64,000 nt of DNA, taken from contig NZ_FOZD01000001.1 of the NCBI RefSeq assembly GCF_900113185.1, positions 2,170,001 through 2,234,000 of the forward strand, written 5' to 3'. Source of the stretch: Agromyces sp. CF514 (GTDB lineage: Bacteria > Actinomycetota > Actinomycetes > Actinomycetales > Microbacteriaceae). The notes under the pieces are model-generated. The model saw only the letters and a program-made list of their open reading frames with translations, made no database searches and was not told the DNA's origin. Below, one piece after another: positions 9,283 to 17,654 of this stretch (position 1 is its first letter; the number at the start of each line of letters is the position of its first letter). A program made the position numbers and the translations under genes.

Positions 9283-9837
9283 GTGGACTCCACCTTCCCC
9301 CGCACCCGCAAACCTCAGCGCGGCTACGACACCGAGCAGGTCGACGAGTTCCTGCAGGTCGCACGCCGCGCGTACGACGGCAGTCCTCGTGCGTCCGATC
9401 CTCCGCTGAACTCGGAGCGCATCCGCCTCACCGCGTTCTCCATGCAGAAGGGCGGCTACGTCACCGCTGCAGTCGATGCGGCGATGGAGCGACTCGAAGA
9501 CGCGTTCGCGACCGAGGAGCGTCAGGTCGCAGCGCGCCTGCACGGCGACGAGGTCTGGCTCGCCGAGGCGCGCACCACGGCGCAGGTGGTCGCCAATCGC
9601 CTCGCACGCGACGAGGGGCACCGTTTCGACCGGGTGAGCCCGCTCGCGTTGGGGTATCGCGTGCGCGACGTCGACAAGTTCGCCGACAAGCTCACCCGGT
9701 ACTTCCGCGACGGATGGCCGATCTCCATCGACGACGTCCGAAGCATCGTGTTCTCGACGCAGCGCGGGGGGTACCGCGAGTCGCAGGTCGACCTCGTGCT
9801 CGACGCCGTCGTCGACGTGATGCAGGCCGTCCGCTGA
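9283..9837 (+). CDS. DivIVA-type repeat protein
   Basis: 184 residues made almost entirely of four copies of the DivIVA N-terminal motif (F...GYd...VD-f): near residues 5-25 (FPRTRKPQRGYDTEQVDEFL), 49-70 (FSMQKGGYVTAAVD), about 115-140 (LALGYRVRDVDKFADKL) and about 155-180 (FSTQRGGYRESQVD). This resembles the actinobacterial DivI1A repeat proteins placed near cdsA. Such proteins bind curved membrane or partner DivIVA/Wag31 at poles and septa, but no function is shown for this one. The GTG at 9283 is preferred over GTG 9259 because it sits 6 nt from a -10-like GATAAT and begins with the family-typical FPRTRK. Confidence 0.85.
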   Translation: MDSTFPRTRKPQRGYDTEQVDEFLQVARRAYDGSPRASDPPLNSERIRLTAFSMQKGGYVTAAVDAAMERLEDAFATEERQVAARLHGDEVWLAEARTTAQVVANRLARDEGHRFDRVSPLALGYRVRDVDKFADKLTRYFRDGWPISIDDVRSIVFSTQRGGYRESQVDLVLDAVVDVMQAVR

Positions 9838-9884
9838 GCGGGCCCGCGCGGGGTCGGCGTTCGCGTGAGCGCCGAGACCTCCGA

Positions 9885-9890
9885 TACACT
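9885..9890 (+). promoter_or_regulatory. -10-like element before lysozyme-like protein gene
   Basis: TACACT ends 9 nt before the GTG at 9900, suggesting a very short or absent leader. Confidence 0.35.
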
Positions 9891-9899
9891 CGACCCATC

Positions 9900-10556
9900 G
9901 TGGGCAGGCATACCGGATCCGAGCAGAGCGTGACGCCTGCCGCACCTCTTCGAACGCACTCGAGCACGCGCAGCGCGCTCAAGCAGGGCGTGACGGTCGT
10001 GTTCGCCTTCTGTGCGGCGTTGAGCTTCGTCGGCATCAACCTGGTCGACCCGAACGCCGGCGCCACTGCGACCCCGGATCGCGTGAGCGGTGATCGTTTC
10101 GGCGGTGCCGAGATCCAGGCGCTCGAGGTCGACGGCGACTACACGATCAACGCATCCCGCGAGGGCTACGTGGCCGAGGCCAAGCCCGCATACGTCGAAC
10201 CCGCCGCCACGAGCGAGGAGAGCGGGTGGGCGCCGCCCGCGGTCACACCGGACCCCGGTTCGGCGCAGGCCTACGCGGCGACCGCCGTCGCCGCGCGAGG
10301 GTGGGCGACGACAGAGTTCGACTGCCTCGTGGCGCTCTGGAGCAAGGAATCCGGCTGGCGTGTCAACGCGTACAACGCCTCGAGCGGTGCGTACGGCATT
10401 CCGCAGGCGCTTCCCGGATCGAAGATGGCGTCCGCCGGCGCCGACTGGGAGACCAACGCGGCGACGCAGGTCGAGTGGGGTCTCGGGTACGTCCAGGGCC
10501 GGTACGGCACGCCCTGCGGCGCGTGGGCGCACTCCGAGACCATCGGCTGGTACTGA
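9900..10556 (+). CDS. Secreted lysozyme-like (transglycosylase-like) protein
   Basis: 218 residues. A membrane anchor or uncleaved signal (GVTVVFAFCAALSFVGINLV, about residues 32-51) follows a basic N-terminus. A linker of about 70 residues leads to a C-terminal lysozyme-like domain with FDCLVALWSKESGWRVNAYN (catalytic Glu in KESGW), GAYGIPQALPGSKM and the terminal W-A-H-S-E-T-I-G-W-Y. This domain occurs in actinobacterial wall-active proteins related to soluble lytic transglycosylases and resuscitation-promoting factors. It probably acts on peptidoglycan outside the cell. GTG start, with a -10-like hexamer close upstream. Confidence 0.82.
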   Translation: MGRHTGSEQSVTPAAPLRTHSSTRSALKQGVTVVFAFCAALSFVGINLVDPNAGATATPDRVSGDRFGGAEIQALEVDGDYTINASREGYVAEAKPAYVEPAATSEESGWAPPAVTPDPGSAQAYAATAVAARGWATTEFDCLVALWSKESGWRVNAYNASSGAYGIPQALPGSKMASAGADWETNAATQVEWGLGYVQGRYGTPCGAWAHSETIGWY

Positions 10557-10634
10557 CGCGGACCCGTCCAGGGCGCGGCCCGACGTTCGTCGGAGGCGGG
10601 CGAGCGCATGCGGCATCCGTGCCACACTTGAGAC

Positions 10635-10943
10635 ATGCCGCGCTCGAACCGTTCCCATGGTCGCGCCGCCAAGGCTCGCGAACCGCACCCCGAACTGGAC
10701 GTCGACCGGTTGAGCGCCGGTTGGCGGCGCACCGAGTCTCGCAACGGCCGTGAATGGAACGTGCAGCCCGTCTCCGAGGTTCAGGCGGTGAAACGCTATG
10801 TGTGCCCGGGCTGCGGGCTCGACGTGGAACCCGGGGTAGCCCACCTCGTCATCTGGCGCGCCGATGGCGTGCTCGGCGACGCGGCGGACCTCGCGAGCCG
10901 CAGGCACTGGCACCAGCACTGTTGGAGGATCGGAACCAGATGA
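10635..10943 (+). CDS. Conserved actinobacterial small protein with zinc-finger-like cluster
   Basis: 102 residues, not assigned to a known function. The N-terminal third is basic (MPRSNRSHGRAAKAR), followed by WRRTESRNGREWNVQPVS and a CPGCGLDVEPG...H...HWHQHCW pattern that could bind one zinc ion. It overlaps the next gene (alpha/beta hydrolase) by 4 bp (ATGA), so the two are co-translated. Such genes are sometimes labelled ATP/GTP-binding protein in databases, but no nucleotide-binding motif is visible here. Confidence 0.75.
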   Translation: MPRSNRSHGRAAKAREPHPELDVDRLSAGWRRTESRNGREWNVQPVSEVQAVKRYVCPGCGLDVEPGVAHLVIWRADGVLGDAADLASRRHWHQHCWRIGTR

Positions 10944-11692
10944 GCACTCCCGAATCGACGCCGTTCGAGATCCGCGCATCGGTCGAACTGCCCGCGATCC
11001 GTGAAGAGGTGCGACTGCACACCGCAGACGGCCTCACCCTCGTCGGCGAACTCGCGACCCCGGTCGGCGTTGCACCCGTCGCGACGCTCGTCACGCTGCA
11101 TCCGCTGCCGACCGCGGGCGGGTTCATGGACTCGCACATCATCCGCAAGGCGGCCGCCCGTCTTCCGGCCCTCGCTGATCTCGCGGTACTCCGGTTCAAC
11201 ACCCGCGGCACGACCTCGCCGCGCGGCACGAGCGACGGCTCGTTCGGCGAGGGGGTCGCTGAACGAGAAGACGTCGCGGCTGCCATGGCCTTCGTCGCGC
11301 AGCGCGGGCTTCCGGACCCGTGGCTGGTGGGGTGGTCGTTCGGCACCGAACTCGCGCTCAAGTACGGACTCGAGCACGACATCGCAGGCGCCGTGCTGCT
11401 CTCCCCGCCGCTGCACCGCACCTCGGTCGAAGAGCTGCGCCGTTGGAACGACGTCAGCGTGCCGGTCATCGCCGTGATCCCCGAGTTCGACGACTACCTG
11501 CGACCGGATGCCGCGGCGGAGCGCTTCGCGGTGACCCCGCGCATCGCCCGCGTCGACGTCGAGGGCGGACGCCACCTCTGGGTGGGGGAGACCCAGACCC
11601 GGCGCGTGCTCGACGAGATCGTGGCCGCGGTGAACCCGTCGGCGCTGCCGCTGCCGACGACGTGGCCTCCGGCATCCCAGGGGCACGCCTGA
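10940..11692 (+). CDS. Alpha/beta hydrolase
   Basis: 250 residues. Fold features are VTLHPLPTAGGFMDS (oxyanion-hole strand), LRFNTRGTTSPRGTSDG, the nucleophile elbow with sequence GWSFGTEL (Ser near residue 136), VIPEFDDYLRP (acid) and GGRHLWVG (His). All three catalytic positions are therefore present. It resembles the dienelactone hydrolase/CocE-like group of small cytosolic hydrolases; the substrate cannot be inferred. It is coupled to the preceding zinc-finger-like gene. Confidence 0.8.
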   Translation: MSTPESTPFEIRASVELPAIREEVRLHTADGLTLVGELATPVGVAPVATLVTLHPLPTAGGFMDSHIIRKAAARLPALADLAVLRFNTRGTTSPRGTSDGSFGEGVAEREDVAAAMAFVAQRGLPDPWLVGWSFGTELALKYGLEHDIAGAVLLSPPLHRTSVEELRRWNDVSVPVIAVIPEFDDYLRPDAAAERFAVTPRIARVDVEGGRHLWVGETQTRRVLDEIVAAVNPSALPLPTTWPPASQGHA

Positions 11693-11705
11693 GCCTGCGC
11701 CCGCG

Positions 11706-11721
11706 GGGCGTGAGCACGCCC
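11706..11721. terminator. Small hairpin between convergent genes
   Basis: GGGCGTG-AG-CACGCCC, a 7-bp stem between the stops of the hydrolase (+) and the AI-2E transporter (-). There is no T-run, so termination is only possible. Confidence 0.3.
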
Positions 11722-11743
11722 TGTCAGACGTTCGCTCGCGCCC

Positions 11744-12808
11744 TCAGAGCTCGTTCTGGCGCGGGATCACGACCTGCTTGATGATGAGCAGGAACGACGC
11801 GGCGACGGGGATCGCCACGAGGGCGCCGAGCAGGCCGAGCAGGGTTCCGCCGGCCAGCGCCGCGATCACTACGAGCGCGCCGGGCACCCGCACCGCGCGG
11901 TTCATGATGCGGGGGCTGAGCACGTATGCCTCCACCTGCATGTAGACCAGGTAGTAGATCGCCGCGACGAGCGCGGTCAGCGGCGAACCCAGGCCCGGAA
12001 TGAGGCAGACGAGCACGATCACGATGGAGGCCGTCAACGTGCCCACCAGGGGTACGAGTGAGAAGACGAACGCCAGGAACGCGAGCACGGCGGGGAACGG
12101 CGCCTGGATGATCGAGAGGAAGATGAAGCTCAGTACGCCGTTGCATGCGGCGAGCCCCGCTTGCCCGAGCACGTAGCGGCCCACCGACTGCGTGATCTGC
12201 TCGGTGAGGTCGGCGAAGCGGGCCCGACGCGATGCGGGTACGAGCTGGTACGCCGTGCGCTTCATCGCGCTCAGCGAAGCCGAGAAGTACAGGGTCAGGA
12301 TGAAGACGATCACGACGGCGAAGATGCCGGCGCCGAGCGCGAACGCGACCTGGAGCACGCCGCCCGCCAGCTCGCTCAACTTCTCGGGATTCGTGAAGAA
12401 GTCGGTGATGGCCTCGGTGACCTGGCGGGTGATGTCGACGATCGGCACCTGGGGGAACTGCTTGGAGAGCTCTTCGACCCAATCGGTCGACTGCACGCGC
12501 GTCGCGATCGCCGGGATCTCCTCGACGAGCTGGCCGACCTGATCTGCGACGATCGGCACGACCGCCAGCACGAGGGCGGCGACCAGGAGCCCGACGCCCG
12601 TCATGACGATGAGGATCGACGCCCAACGCGGAAGCCCCCGGCGCTCGAGCCAGCTGATGGCGGGCTCGAGGCCGAGGGCCAGGAAGAGTGCGGCGCCGAC
12701 GTAGGTCAGCACGGTCGACAGGCTCGCGATCGCCGAGAGGATCAGGATGCCGACGCCGACGCCGAGCGTGCCGACGAGGCCGATTCGGAACGCGTTCTGG
12801 ATCTTCAT
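11744..12808 (-). CDS. AI-2E family transporter (UPF0118 membrane protein)
   Basis: 354 residues with about eight transmembrane segments: a pair at the N-terminus (GLVGTLGVGVGILILSAIAS), then a large amphipathic region (residues about 80-150), then the C-terminal bundle with PFPAVLAFLAFVFSLVPLVGT and the conserved P-R-x-M-N segment (SPRIMNRAVRVPGALVVIAA). The family is named for autoinducer-2 export but many members are Na+/H+ antiporters or of unknown substrate. It lies 18 bp downstream of the coiled-coil DivIVA gene in the same direction, so the two probably form one transcript. Confidence 0.88.
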   Translation of the reverse strand: MKIQNAFRIGLVGTLGVGVGILILSAIASLSTVLTYVGAALFLALGLEPAISWLERRGLPRWASILIVMTGVGLLVAALVLAVVPIVADQVGQLVEEIPAIATRVQSTDWVEELSKQFPQVPIVDITRQVTEAITDFFTNPEKLSELAGGVLQVAFALGAGIFAVVIVFILTLYFSASLSAMKRTAYQLVPASRRARFADLTEQITQSVGRYVLGQAGLAACNGVLSFIFLSIIQAPFPAVLAFLAFVFSLVPLVGTLTASIVIVLVCLIPGLGSPLTALVAAIYYLVYMQVEAYVLSPRIMNRAVRVPGALVVIAALAGGTLLGLLGALVAIPVAASFLLIIKQVVIPRQNEL

Positions 12809-12826
12809 CGAGCCTCGCCGACCGGG

Positions 12827-14443
12827 CTAGCCGCGGCTCGCCGCAGCGACCTGCTCGGCCTGCGTGAGCACGCCGCGCAGGCTCTCGAAGTAGCCCGCGA
12901 CCGCGTCGCGCTCGATCTTGATCTGCGACAGGCGGTCCTCGGCATCTGCCACGAGCGCGCGCGTGCGCTCCTCGGCGTCGGCGATGAGCTTGCGTGCCTG
13001 CGTGTGGGCGTCGGCGATGCGCTCGCGCGCCTCGTCGTCGGCCTTGTCGCGCAGCTTCGCGATGTCACCGCGCACGTCGGTCTCGAGACGGTCGGCCTCG
13101 GCGCGGCTCTCGGCGGTGCGGGCGGTCGCCTCGGCGAGCTCGGCGTTGGCGTCCTCGAGGAACTTCTGCGTCTGCGCGGTGGCCTCCTGGTGGCTGGCGA
13201 GCAGCTCCTGCTCGGCCTCGTCGCGCTTCGTGGCGAGCTCCGCCTCGAGGTCGAGGTGCGCCTTCTCGATCTCACGACGCATGCGGTTCACCTCGTGCGT
13301 GGTCTTCTTGCGCATCGACGTCAGCTGGTTGTCGAGGTCGATGCGGGACTGCTCGGACTCGGCGTCGAAGTCGGCGCGTGCCTGCTCCTGCTCGAGGGTG
13401 AGGTCGGCCCGCATCTGCTCGAGGTCGGCGGCGTGCTTCGCGCGGAGGCGGTCGAGCTCGCTCTGGAGCTTCACGCGTGCGATCTCGGCCTCGCGCTCGA
13501 TATCGACGGTCGCCTGCTTGCGCTGCTGCGCGACCTCGGCGCGGCTCGCGTCGAGCTCGCGGTCGAGGTCGGTGCGGGCCTGCTCGAGTTCGTGCACGAG
13601 CGCGGCGCGGCGCTCGGTGATCTCGGCCTCGAGCGCGGCACGCGCGTCGGCGCTGTCGCGGTCGAGGTCGAGGCGCGCCTGCTCGGTCTCGGAGGCGAGG
13701 TCGATGCGGGCCTGCTCGGTCTCCTTCGCGAGCTCCGCGCGGGCGCGGTCGAGCTCGATCGCCACCTCGGCGCGGGTCTGCTCGGTCTCCTGCGTCAGTC
13801 CGGCGGCCGTGGCACGGGCCTCGGAGGCCTCGTCGTTGGCCGAGACGAGGATCTCGGAGGCCTTGCGCTCGGCTGCGGCCACGGCTGCGGCTGCGTCGCG
13901 CTTGCCGCTGGAACGCAGGTCGGCAGCCTCGGTGGCCACTGCGCCGCGGATGGCTGCGGCATCCCGAGCGGCGTCGTTGCGGAGCTGCTCGCTGGACTCG
14001 TGCGCGCGGGAGACCATGTCGTCGGCCTCGGCGCGGGCGTTCTCGAGCAGGCGGGCCGCCTGGGCGCGGGCCTCGGCGAGCGTGCGCTCGGCGAGCTCGT
14101 TCGCGTCGGAACGGAGGAGGTGCACCTCGTCATCGGCCGCGCGACGCAGCTTCTCGGCGTCGATGTCGGCCTGGGCGATCAGGCGGGTGGACTGCTCCTC
14201 TGCGACGCGGAGCGTGTTCTCGAGCTTGGTGCCGAGACCCGAGAAGGTCGGGCTGCCGACCTCTTCGAGCTCTGCGCTCAGCTCTTCGATGCGGGCGAGC
14301 AGCCGCTTGTTCTCTTTCGCCTGCTCGGTCAGCTGGTTGTTCGCGGTGATGACGTCACGGCGAAGTCCGTTGATGGACTTGTCGACTTCGTCTTTGTCAT
14401 ATCCACGGAATACCTGCGTGAACTCGGTCTCTTCGACGGCCAA
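12827..14443 (-). CDS. Long coiled-coil DivIVA-domain protein
   Basis: 538 residues. The first ~35 residues are a DivIVA membrane-binding domain (TEFTQVFRGYDKDEVDKSIN). Almost all the rest is continuous alpha-helical coiled coil rich in Glu, Ala and Arg, with repeated segments such as EQARIDLASETEQARLDLDR and EQARTDLDRELDASR. This is the layout of actinobacterial filament-forming polar-growth scaffolds (Scy/FilP- and DivIVA-type), so a cytoskeletal or septal role near the membrane is likely. It starts divergently from the membrane-protein gene at 14647 and precedes the AI-2E transporter gene. A lack of globular domains makes any finer assignment unsafe. Confidence 0.85.
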   Translation of the reverse strand: MAVEETEFTQVFRGYDKDEVDKSINGLRRDVITANNQLTEQAKENKRLLARIEELSAELEEVGSPTFSGLGTKLENTLRVAEEQSTRLIAQADIDAEKLRRAADDEVHLLRSDANELAERTLAEARAQAARLLENARAEADDMVSRAHESSEQLRNDAARDAAAIRGAVATEAADLRSSGKRDAAAAVAAAERKASEILVSANDEASEARATAAGLTQETEQTRAEVAIELDRARAELAKETEQARIDLASETEQARLDLDRDSADARAALEAEITERRAALVHELEQARTDLDRELDASRAEVAQQRKQATVDIEREAEIARVKLQSELDRLRAKHAADLEQMRADLTLEQEQARADFDAESEQSRIDLDNQLTSMRKKTTHEVNRMRREIEKAHLDLEAELATKRDEAEQELLASHQEATAQTQKFLEDANAELAEATARTAESRAEADRLETDVRGDIAKLRDKADDEARERIADAHTQARKLIADAEERTRALVADAEDRLSQIKIERDAVAGYFESLRGVLTQAEQVAAASRG

Positions 14444-14595
14444 TTCTTCCTCCGGGCTCTGTCCCGCGTTCGTGGGGGCTCGTGCGGGATCACATGATTC
14501 TACGGGTGCGCGGGAGCCCGTCGGGCACGAGTTGCTCCGAGATCGCTCCGAGTGACGATCGGTCGCGGCGGAGGCGACTCACAGGCGGATCCCGG

Positions 14596-14601
14596 TAGGG
14601 T
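14596..14601 (+). promoter_or_regulatory. -10-like element before membrane/lipoprotein-like gene
   Basis: TAGGGT would set transcription start near 14608, upstream of the GGAGGT at 14638-14643 and GTG 14647. This argues against the ATG at 14605 as the translation start. Confidence 0.4.
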
Positions 14602-14646
14602 TGGATGTCTTTGTTCAATGCCGCCACAGGCGGTACCGGAGGTAAC

Positions 14647-16638
14647 GTGCGATTCGTCTTCGCCATTCTGGCTTTCGCCGCAGCCGCCGTGATGATCGGA
14701 TTCGGCATCGCGCAGCGCACGGTGTTCCTCGAACCCGACCGCGTCTCGCTGTCGTCGAGCATCGAGTCGGATGCCGCATACGTCGTCGTCGAGCCGGGGG
14801 CCCTCGCAGCGCACCCGGGCAAGCAGACCCTGACCGCGGCGGGCACCGACACCGTGTTCCTGGCATACGGACGTCTCGACGACATCGAGTCCTGGATCGG
14901 CGAAGCGCCGTACGTCGCGATCACCCACGACGCCGAGGCCGACGAACTGGTCGCCACCGATTCGCGCGACGCGGCGAGCGGCACCGATGACGGCACGGGT
15001 GAGGACGGCACGGGTGACGACGGCGCGGCCGAGGAGGGCGAAGAGGCGACCTCGCGTCCGTCGCCGACCACGACGCCCACTCCGACTCCGGAGCCGACCG
15101 GTACCGCCGACGCGGAGGCCGGCACCGATGCCGCAGCCGGCGGCGCGCTCGAACCCGTTCCGGCGAACTCCCCGGTCGGCTCCGACCTCTGGCTCGACGA
15201 ACTCTCGGGCGAGCAGTCCGTGACGACGACCATCGATGTGCCCGACGACATCGCGGTGCTGATCGCATCGGACGGCACGAACCCCGCGCCCTCGCGACTC
15301 ACGCTCACCTGGCCGCTCGACAACGCGACGCCGTGGGCCGGCCCGCTGCTGCTCGGCGGCGGCCTGCTGTTCCTCGTGGGCGTCGCCCTCGTGATCTCGG
15401 GCTTCGTGCACCACCGCCGTTCTCGCGGACCGCGTCGCAACCTGCCGAAGGGCCGTGCGGGCAGCGGTCCGAAGCCCGCTGAGCTGCGCCGGGGACCGAT
15501 CGGCGGCGGACGGCGCTCGATCGGGCGATCCAAGCGCGTCGCGATCATCCCCGTGCTGCTGCTGCCGGCGCTCGCGCTGACGGCGTGCTCGCCCGACTAC
15601 TGGCCGAGCTTCGACCAACCGCCGGCCACGACGGCGCCCGCGACCACGGCCCCTCCGGTCGAGCCGGTCTCGACCGACGCGCCCGACGGCGAGGAGCCCG
15701 CGACCGATCCGCTGGTGCCCGCGGTCACGGTGCCGCAGATGGAGCGCATCATGGCGCGCGTCGCCGAGAGCGCTGCGGCCGCCGACGAGGCGCTCGACGG
15801 CGACCTCGCCGCGGATCGCTTCATCGGCCCCGCGCTCGAGGCCCGTCGCGCGAACTACGCGATCCGGAAGACCCTGCCCGATCAGGCCGGCCCCGTTCCC
15901 GTGCCCGCCACGACTCCGACGCTGATCCTCCCGCAGCAGGTCGCCGGCTGGCCCGCGACCGGACGCACCGTGCTCGTGATCGAGAAGGCCTCCGACGACC
16001 CGACCGTCGCGCCGACCGCCCTGTACCTGCAGCAGGCCTCGCCCCGCGAGAACTACAAGGTCGTCTACGCGATGTCCCTCGCCCCAGACGCCGACGTGCC
16101 CGAGGTCGCCCCGGCGAGCATCGGCGCGCCGCTCATCTCGCCCGAGTTCAAGGGACTCGTGATGCAGCCCGACCAGGTGAGCGCTGCGTACGCCGACGTG
16201 CTGCTCAAGGGCGATGACTCCCAGTGGGCGGCGATGTTCGATCCCGAGGGCGACCTGCTGCGCGAGCAGCTCGGCGTCGCGGGGCAGAAGGTGATCCGCG
16301 ACGACCTGCATGCGACCTCGCCGACCGCCGACATCGCGTTCTCGAACGGCGTGGGCGACGGCCCGACGATCGCGCTCGCGACGAACGACTCCGGCGCACT
16401 CGTCACGGCGTCGATCGAGCAGACCGAGAAGGTGACGCCGAACGACGGCGGCACGATCGGCTTCCAGGAGGGGGCGCCCGGCGCCGCGCTGTCCGGCTTC
16501 ACGGGCAAGAGCGCGAAGGGCGTTCAGCGCATCATCGGCATCCAGATGGTGTTCTACGTTCCGGCCGTCGGCTCGGACGAGAAGATCCGGCTCCTCGGGT
16601 GGTCCGAGGGACTCATCGGCGCATCGGAGGTACCGTGA
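14647..16638 (+). CDS. Two-part membrane protein with internal lipobox-like motif, unknown function
   Basis: 663 residues, family not recognised. The order is: TM segment (FVFAILAFAAAAVMIGFGIA, residues 3-22); an extracytoplasmic domain; a Thr/Pro/Glu/Asp/Gly linker (about 105-170); a second TM (GPLLLGGGLLFLVGVALVISGFV); and a very basic cytoplasmic stretch rich in Arg/Gly. A third hydrophobic segment, VAIIPVLLLPALALTAC, then ends in a lipobox-like L-T-A-C and is followed by a large soluble domain of about 340 residues. The second half therefore looks like a lipoprotein precursor fused in frame to a membrane protein. The GTG start follows a perfect GGAGGT. It overlaps the YbbN-like gene by 4 bp (GTGA), so the two products may work together at the membrane. 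Confidence 0.75.
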   Translation: MRFVFAILAFAAAAVMIGFGIAQRTVFLEPDRVSLSSSIESDAAYVVVEPGALAAHPGKQTLTAAGTDTVFLAYGRLDDIESWIGEAPYVAITHDAEADELVATDSRDAASGTDDGTGEDGTGDDGAAEEGEEATSRPSPTTTPTPTPEPTGTADAEAGTDAAAGGALEPVPANSPVGSDLWLDELSGEQSVTTTIDVPDDIAVLIASDGTNPAPSRLTLTWPLDNATPWAGPLLLGGGLLFLVGVALVISGFVHHRRSRGPRRNLPKGRAGSGPKPAELRRGPIGGGRRSIGRSKRVAIIPVLLLPALALTACSPDYWPSFDQPPATTAPATTAPPVEPVSTDAPDGEEPATDPLVPAVTVPQMERIMARVAESAAAADEALDGDLAADRFIGPALEARRANYAIRKTLPDQAGPVPVPATTPTLILPQQVAGWPATGRTVLVIEKASDDPTVAPTALYLQQASPRENYKVVYAMSLAPDADVPEVAPASIGAPLISPEFKGLVMQPDQVSAAYADVLLKGDDSQWAAMFDPEGDLLREQLGVAGQKVIRDDLHATSPTADIAFSNGVGDGPTIALATNDSGALVTASIEQTEKVTPNDGGTIGFQEGAPGAALSGFTGKSAKGVQRIIGIQMVFYVPAVGSDEKIRLLGWSEGLIGASEVP

Positions 16639-17576
16639 CCGACCCCACTCCCCACGCAGCGCTCCGCGGAGCGGTCGACCTCTCGTCGCTCGTGCAGCGA
16701 TCGCAGCAGCCGGCAGGTGCCGCCCCCGCGGCCGCGCCCGACGGTCGGGTCGTGTTCGCGACCGACGACCAGGGCTTCGCAGCGGCGCTCGAGCTCTCGC
16801 GCACCGTTCCGGTCGTCGTCGCGGTCTGGGGTTCGTGGAGCGAGCCCTCGGTCGAACTCGTCGCGTCGCTCGAACGCCTGGTGCGCGCCCGCGAGGGTCG
16901 ACTCGTGCTCGCGACGGCCGATGCCGATCGCAGCCCGCAACTCGTGCAGGCGTTCCAGGTGCAGTCCGTTCCGACGGTCGTCGCCGTGGTCGCCGGGCAG
17001 CCGGTGCCGCTCTTCGCCGGCATCCAGCCCGACGAGGTCATCGAGCAGGTCTTCGACCAGCTCCTCGAACTGGCCTCGCAGCACGGGGTGACCGGCACGG
17101 TCGAGGCGACGGACGGCGCGGGCGACCCCGATGCCGCGCCGCAGGCACCCGAGGAGCCGCCGCTGCCGCCCCTGCACCAGGAGGCCTACGAGGCGATCGA
17201 GGGCGGAGACTTCGCTGCGGCTGCGGCCGCGTACAAGAAGGCGATCGCCCAGGACCCCCGCGACCAGATGGCCGTGGCGGGGCTCGCACAGGCGAACCTG
17301 CTCGGTCGGCTGAACGGCAAGACGCTCGAGGCGATCCGCAACGCCGCCGCTTCGAACCCCGAAGACCTGTCGGCCCAGCTCGACGTGGCCGACCTCGATC
17401 TCTCGGGCGGACACGTCGACGACGCGTTCGACCGCCTGCTGAGCGTGTTCCCGAAGCTCGACGCCGACCAGAAGAAGCTCGTGCGCGAGCGCCTGGTGGA
17501 GCTCTTCGAGGTCGTCGGCACCGAGGACCCGCGGGTCGCCGTGGCCCGGCGACGCCTCACGAACCTGCTCTTCTGA
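16635..17576 (+). CDS. YbbN/CnoX-like thioredoxin-fold plus TPR protein without CxxC
   Basis: 313 residues. The thioredoxin fold covers about residues 35-150 (VVVAVWGSWSEPSVELVASLE, then VPTVVAVVAGQPVPLFAG), followed by TPR-like helices to the C-terminus (AAAAYKKAIAQDPRDQMAVAGLAQANLL). At the position of the WCxxC redox site the sequence reads W-S-E-P-S, so both catalytic cysteines are missing. E. coli CnoX (YbbN) likewise has a redox-inactive SQHC-type site and acts as a chaperone-linked holdase. A chaperone or adaptor role is therefore more likely than disulfide reduction. GTGA overlap with the upstream membrane protein. Confidence 0.85.
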   Translation: MTDPTPHAALRGAVDLSSLVQRSQQPAGAAPAAAPDGRVVFATDDQGFAAALELSRTVPVVVAVWGSWSEPSVELVASLERLVRAREGRLVLATADADRSPQLVQAFQVQSVPTVVAVVAGQPVPLFAGIQPDEVIEQVFDQLLELASQHGVTGTVEATDGAGDPDAAPQAPEEPPLPPLHQEAYEAIEGGDFAAAAAAYKKAIAQDPRDQMAVAGLAQANLLGRLNGKTLEAIRNAAASNPEDLSAQLDVADLDLSGGHVDDAFDRLLSVFPKLDADQKKLVRERLVELFEVVGTEDPRVAVARRRLTNLLF

Positions 17577-17608
17577 GCCGTTCCGGATGTCGCAGGCTCG
17601 CCCTTCGT

Positions 17609-17642
17609 GACTCGGGCCCCGCCGTGAGGCGGGGCCCGAGTC
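17609..17642. terminator. Bidirectional terminator between ybbN-like gene and glgB
   Basis: A perfect 15-bp stem (GACTCGGGCCCCGCC with GGCGGGGCCCGAGTC, loop GTGA) sits between the convergent genes and can serve both strands. Confidence 0.85.
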
Positions 17643-17654
17643 GTCTGCGCGCGT

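Noticed and set aside
12161-14497. Very long open frames opposite the coiled-coil DivIVA gene
   Set aside because: They mirror the repetitive Glu/Ala/Arg coding of the real minus-strand gene and translate to low-complexity Leu/Gly/Ser-rich sequence.
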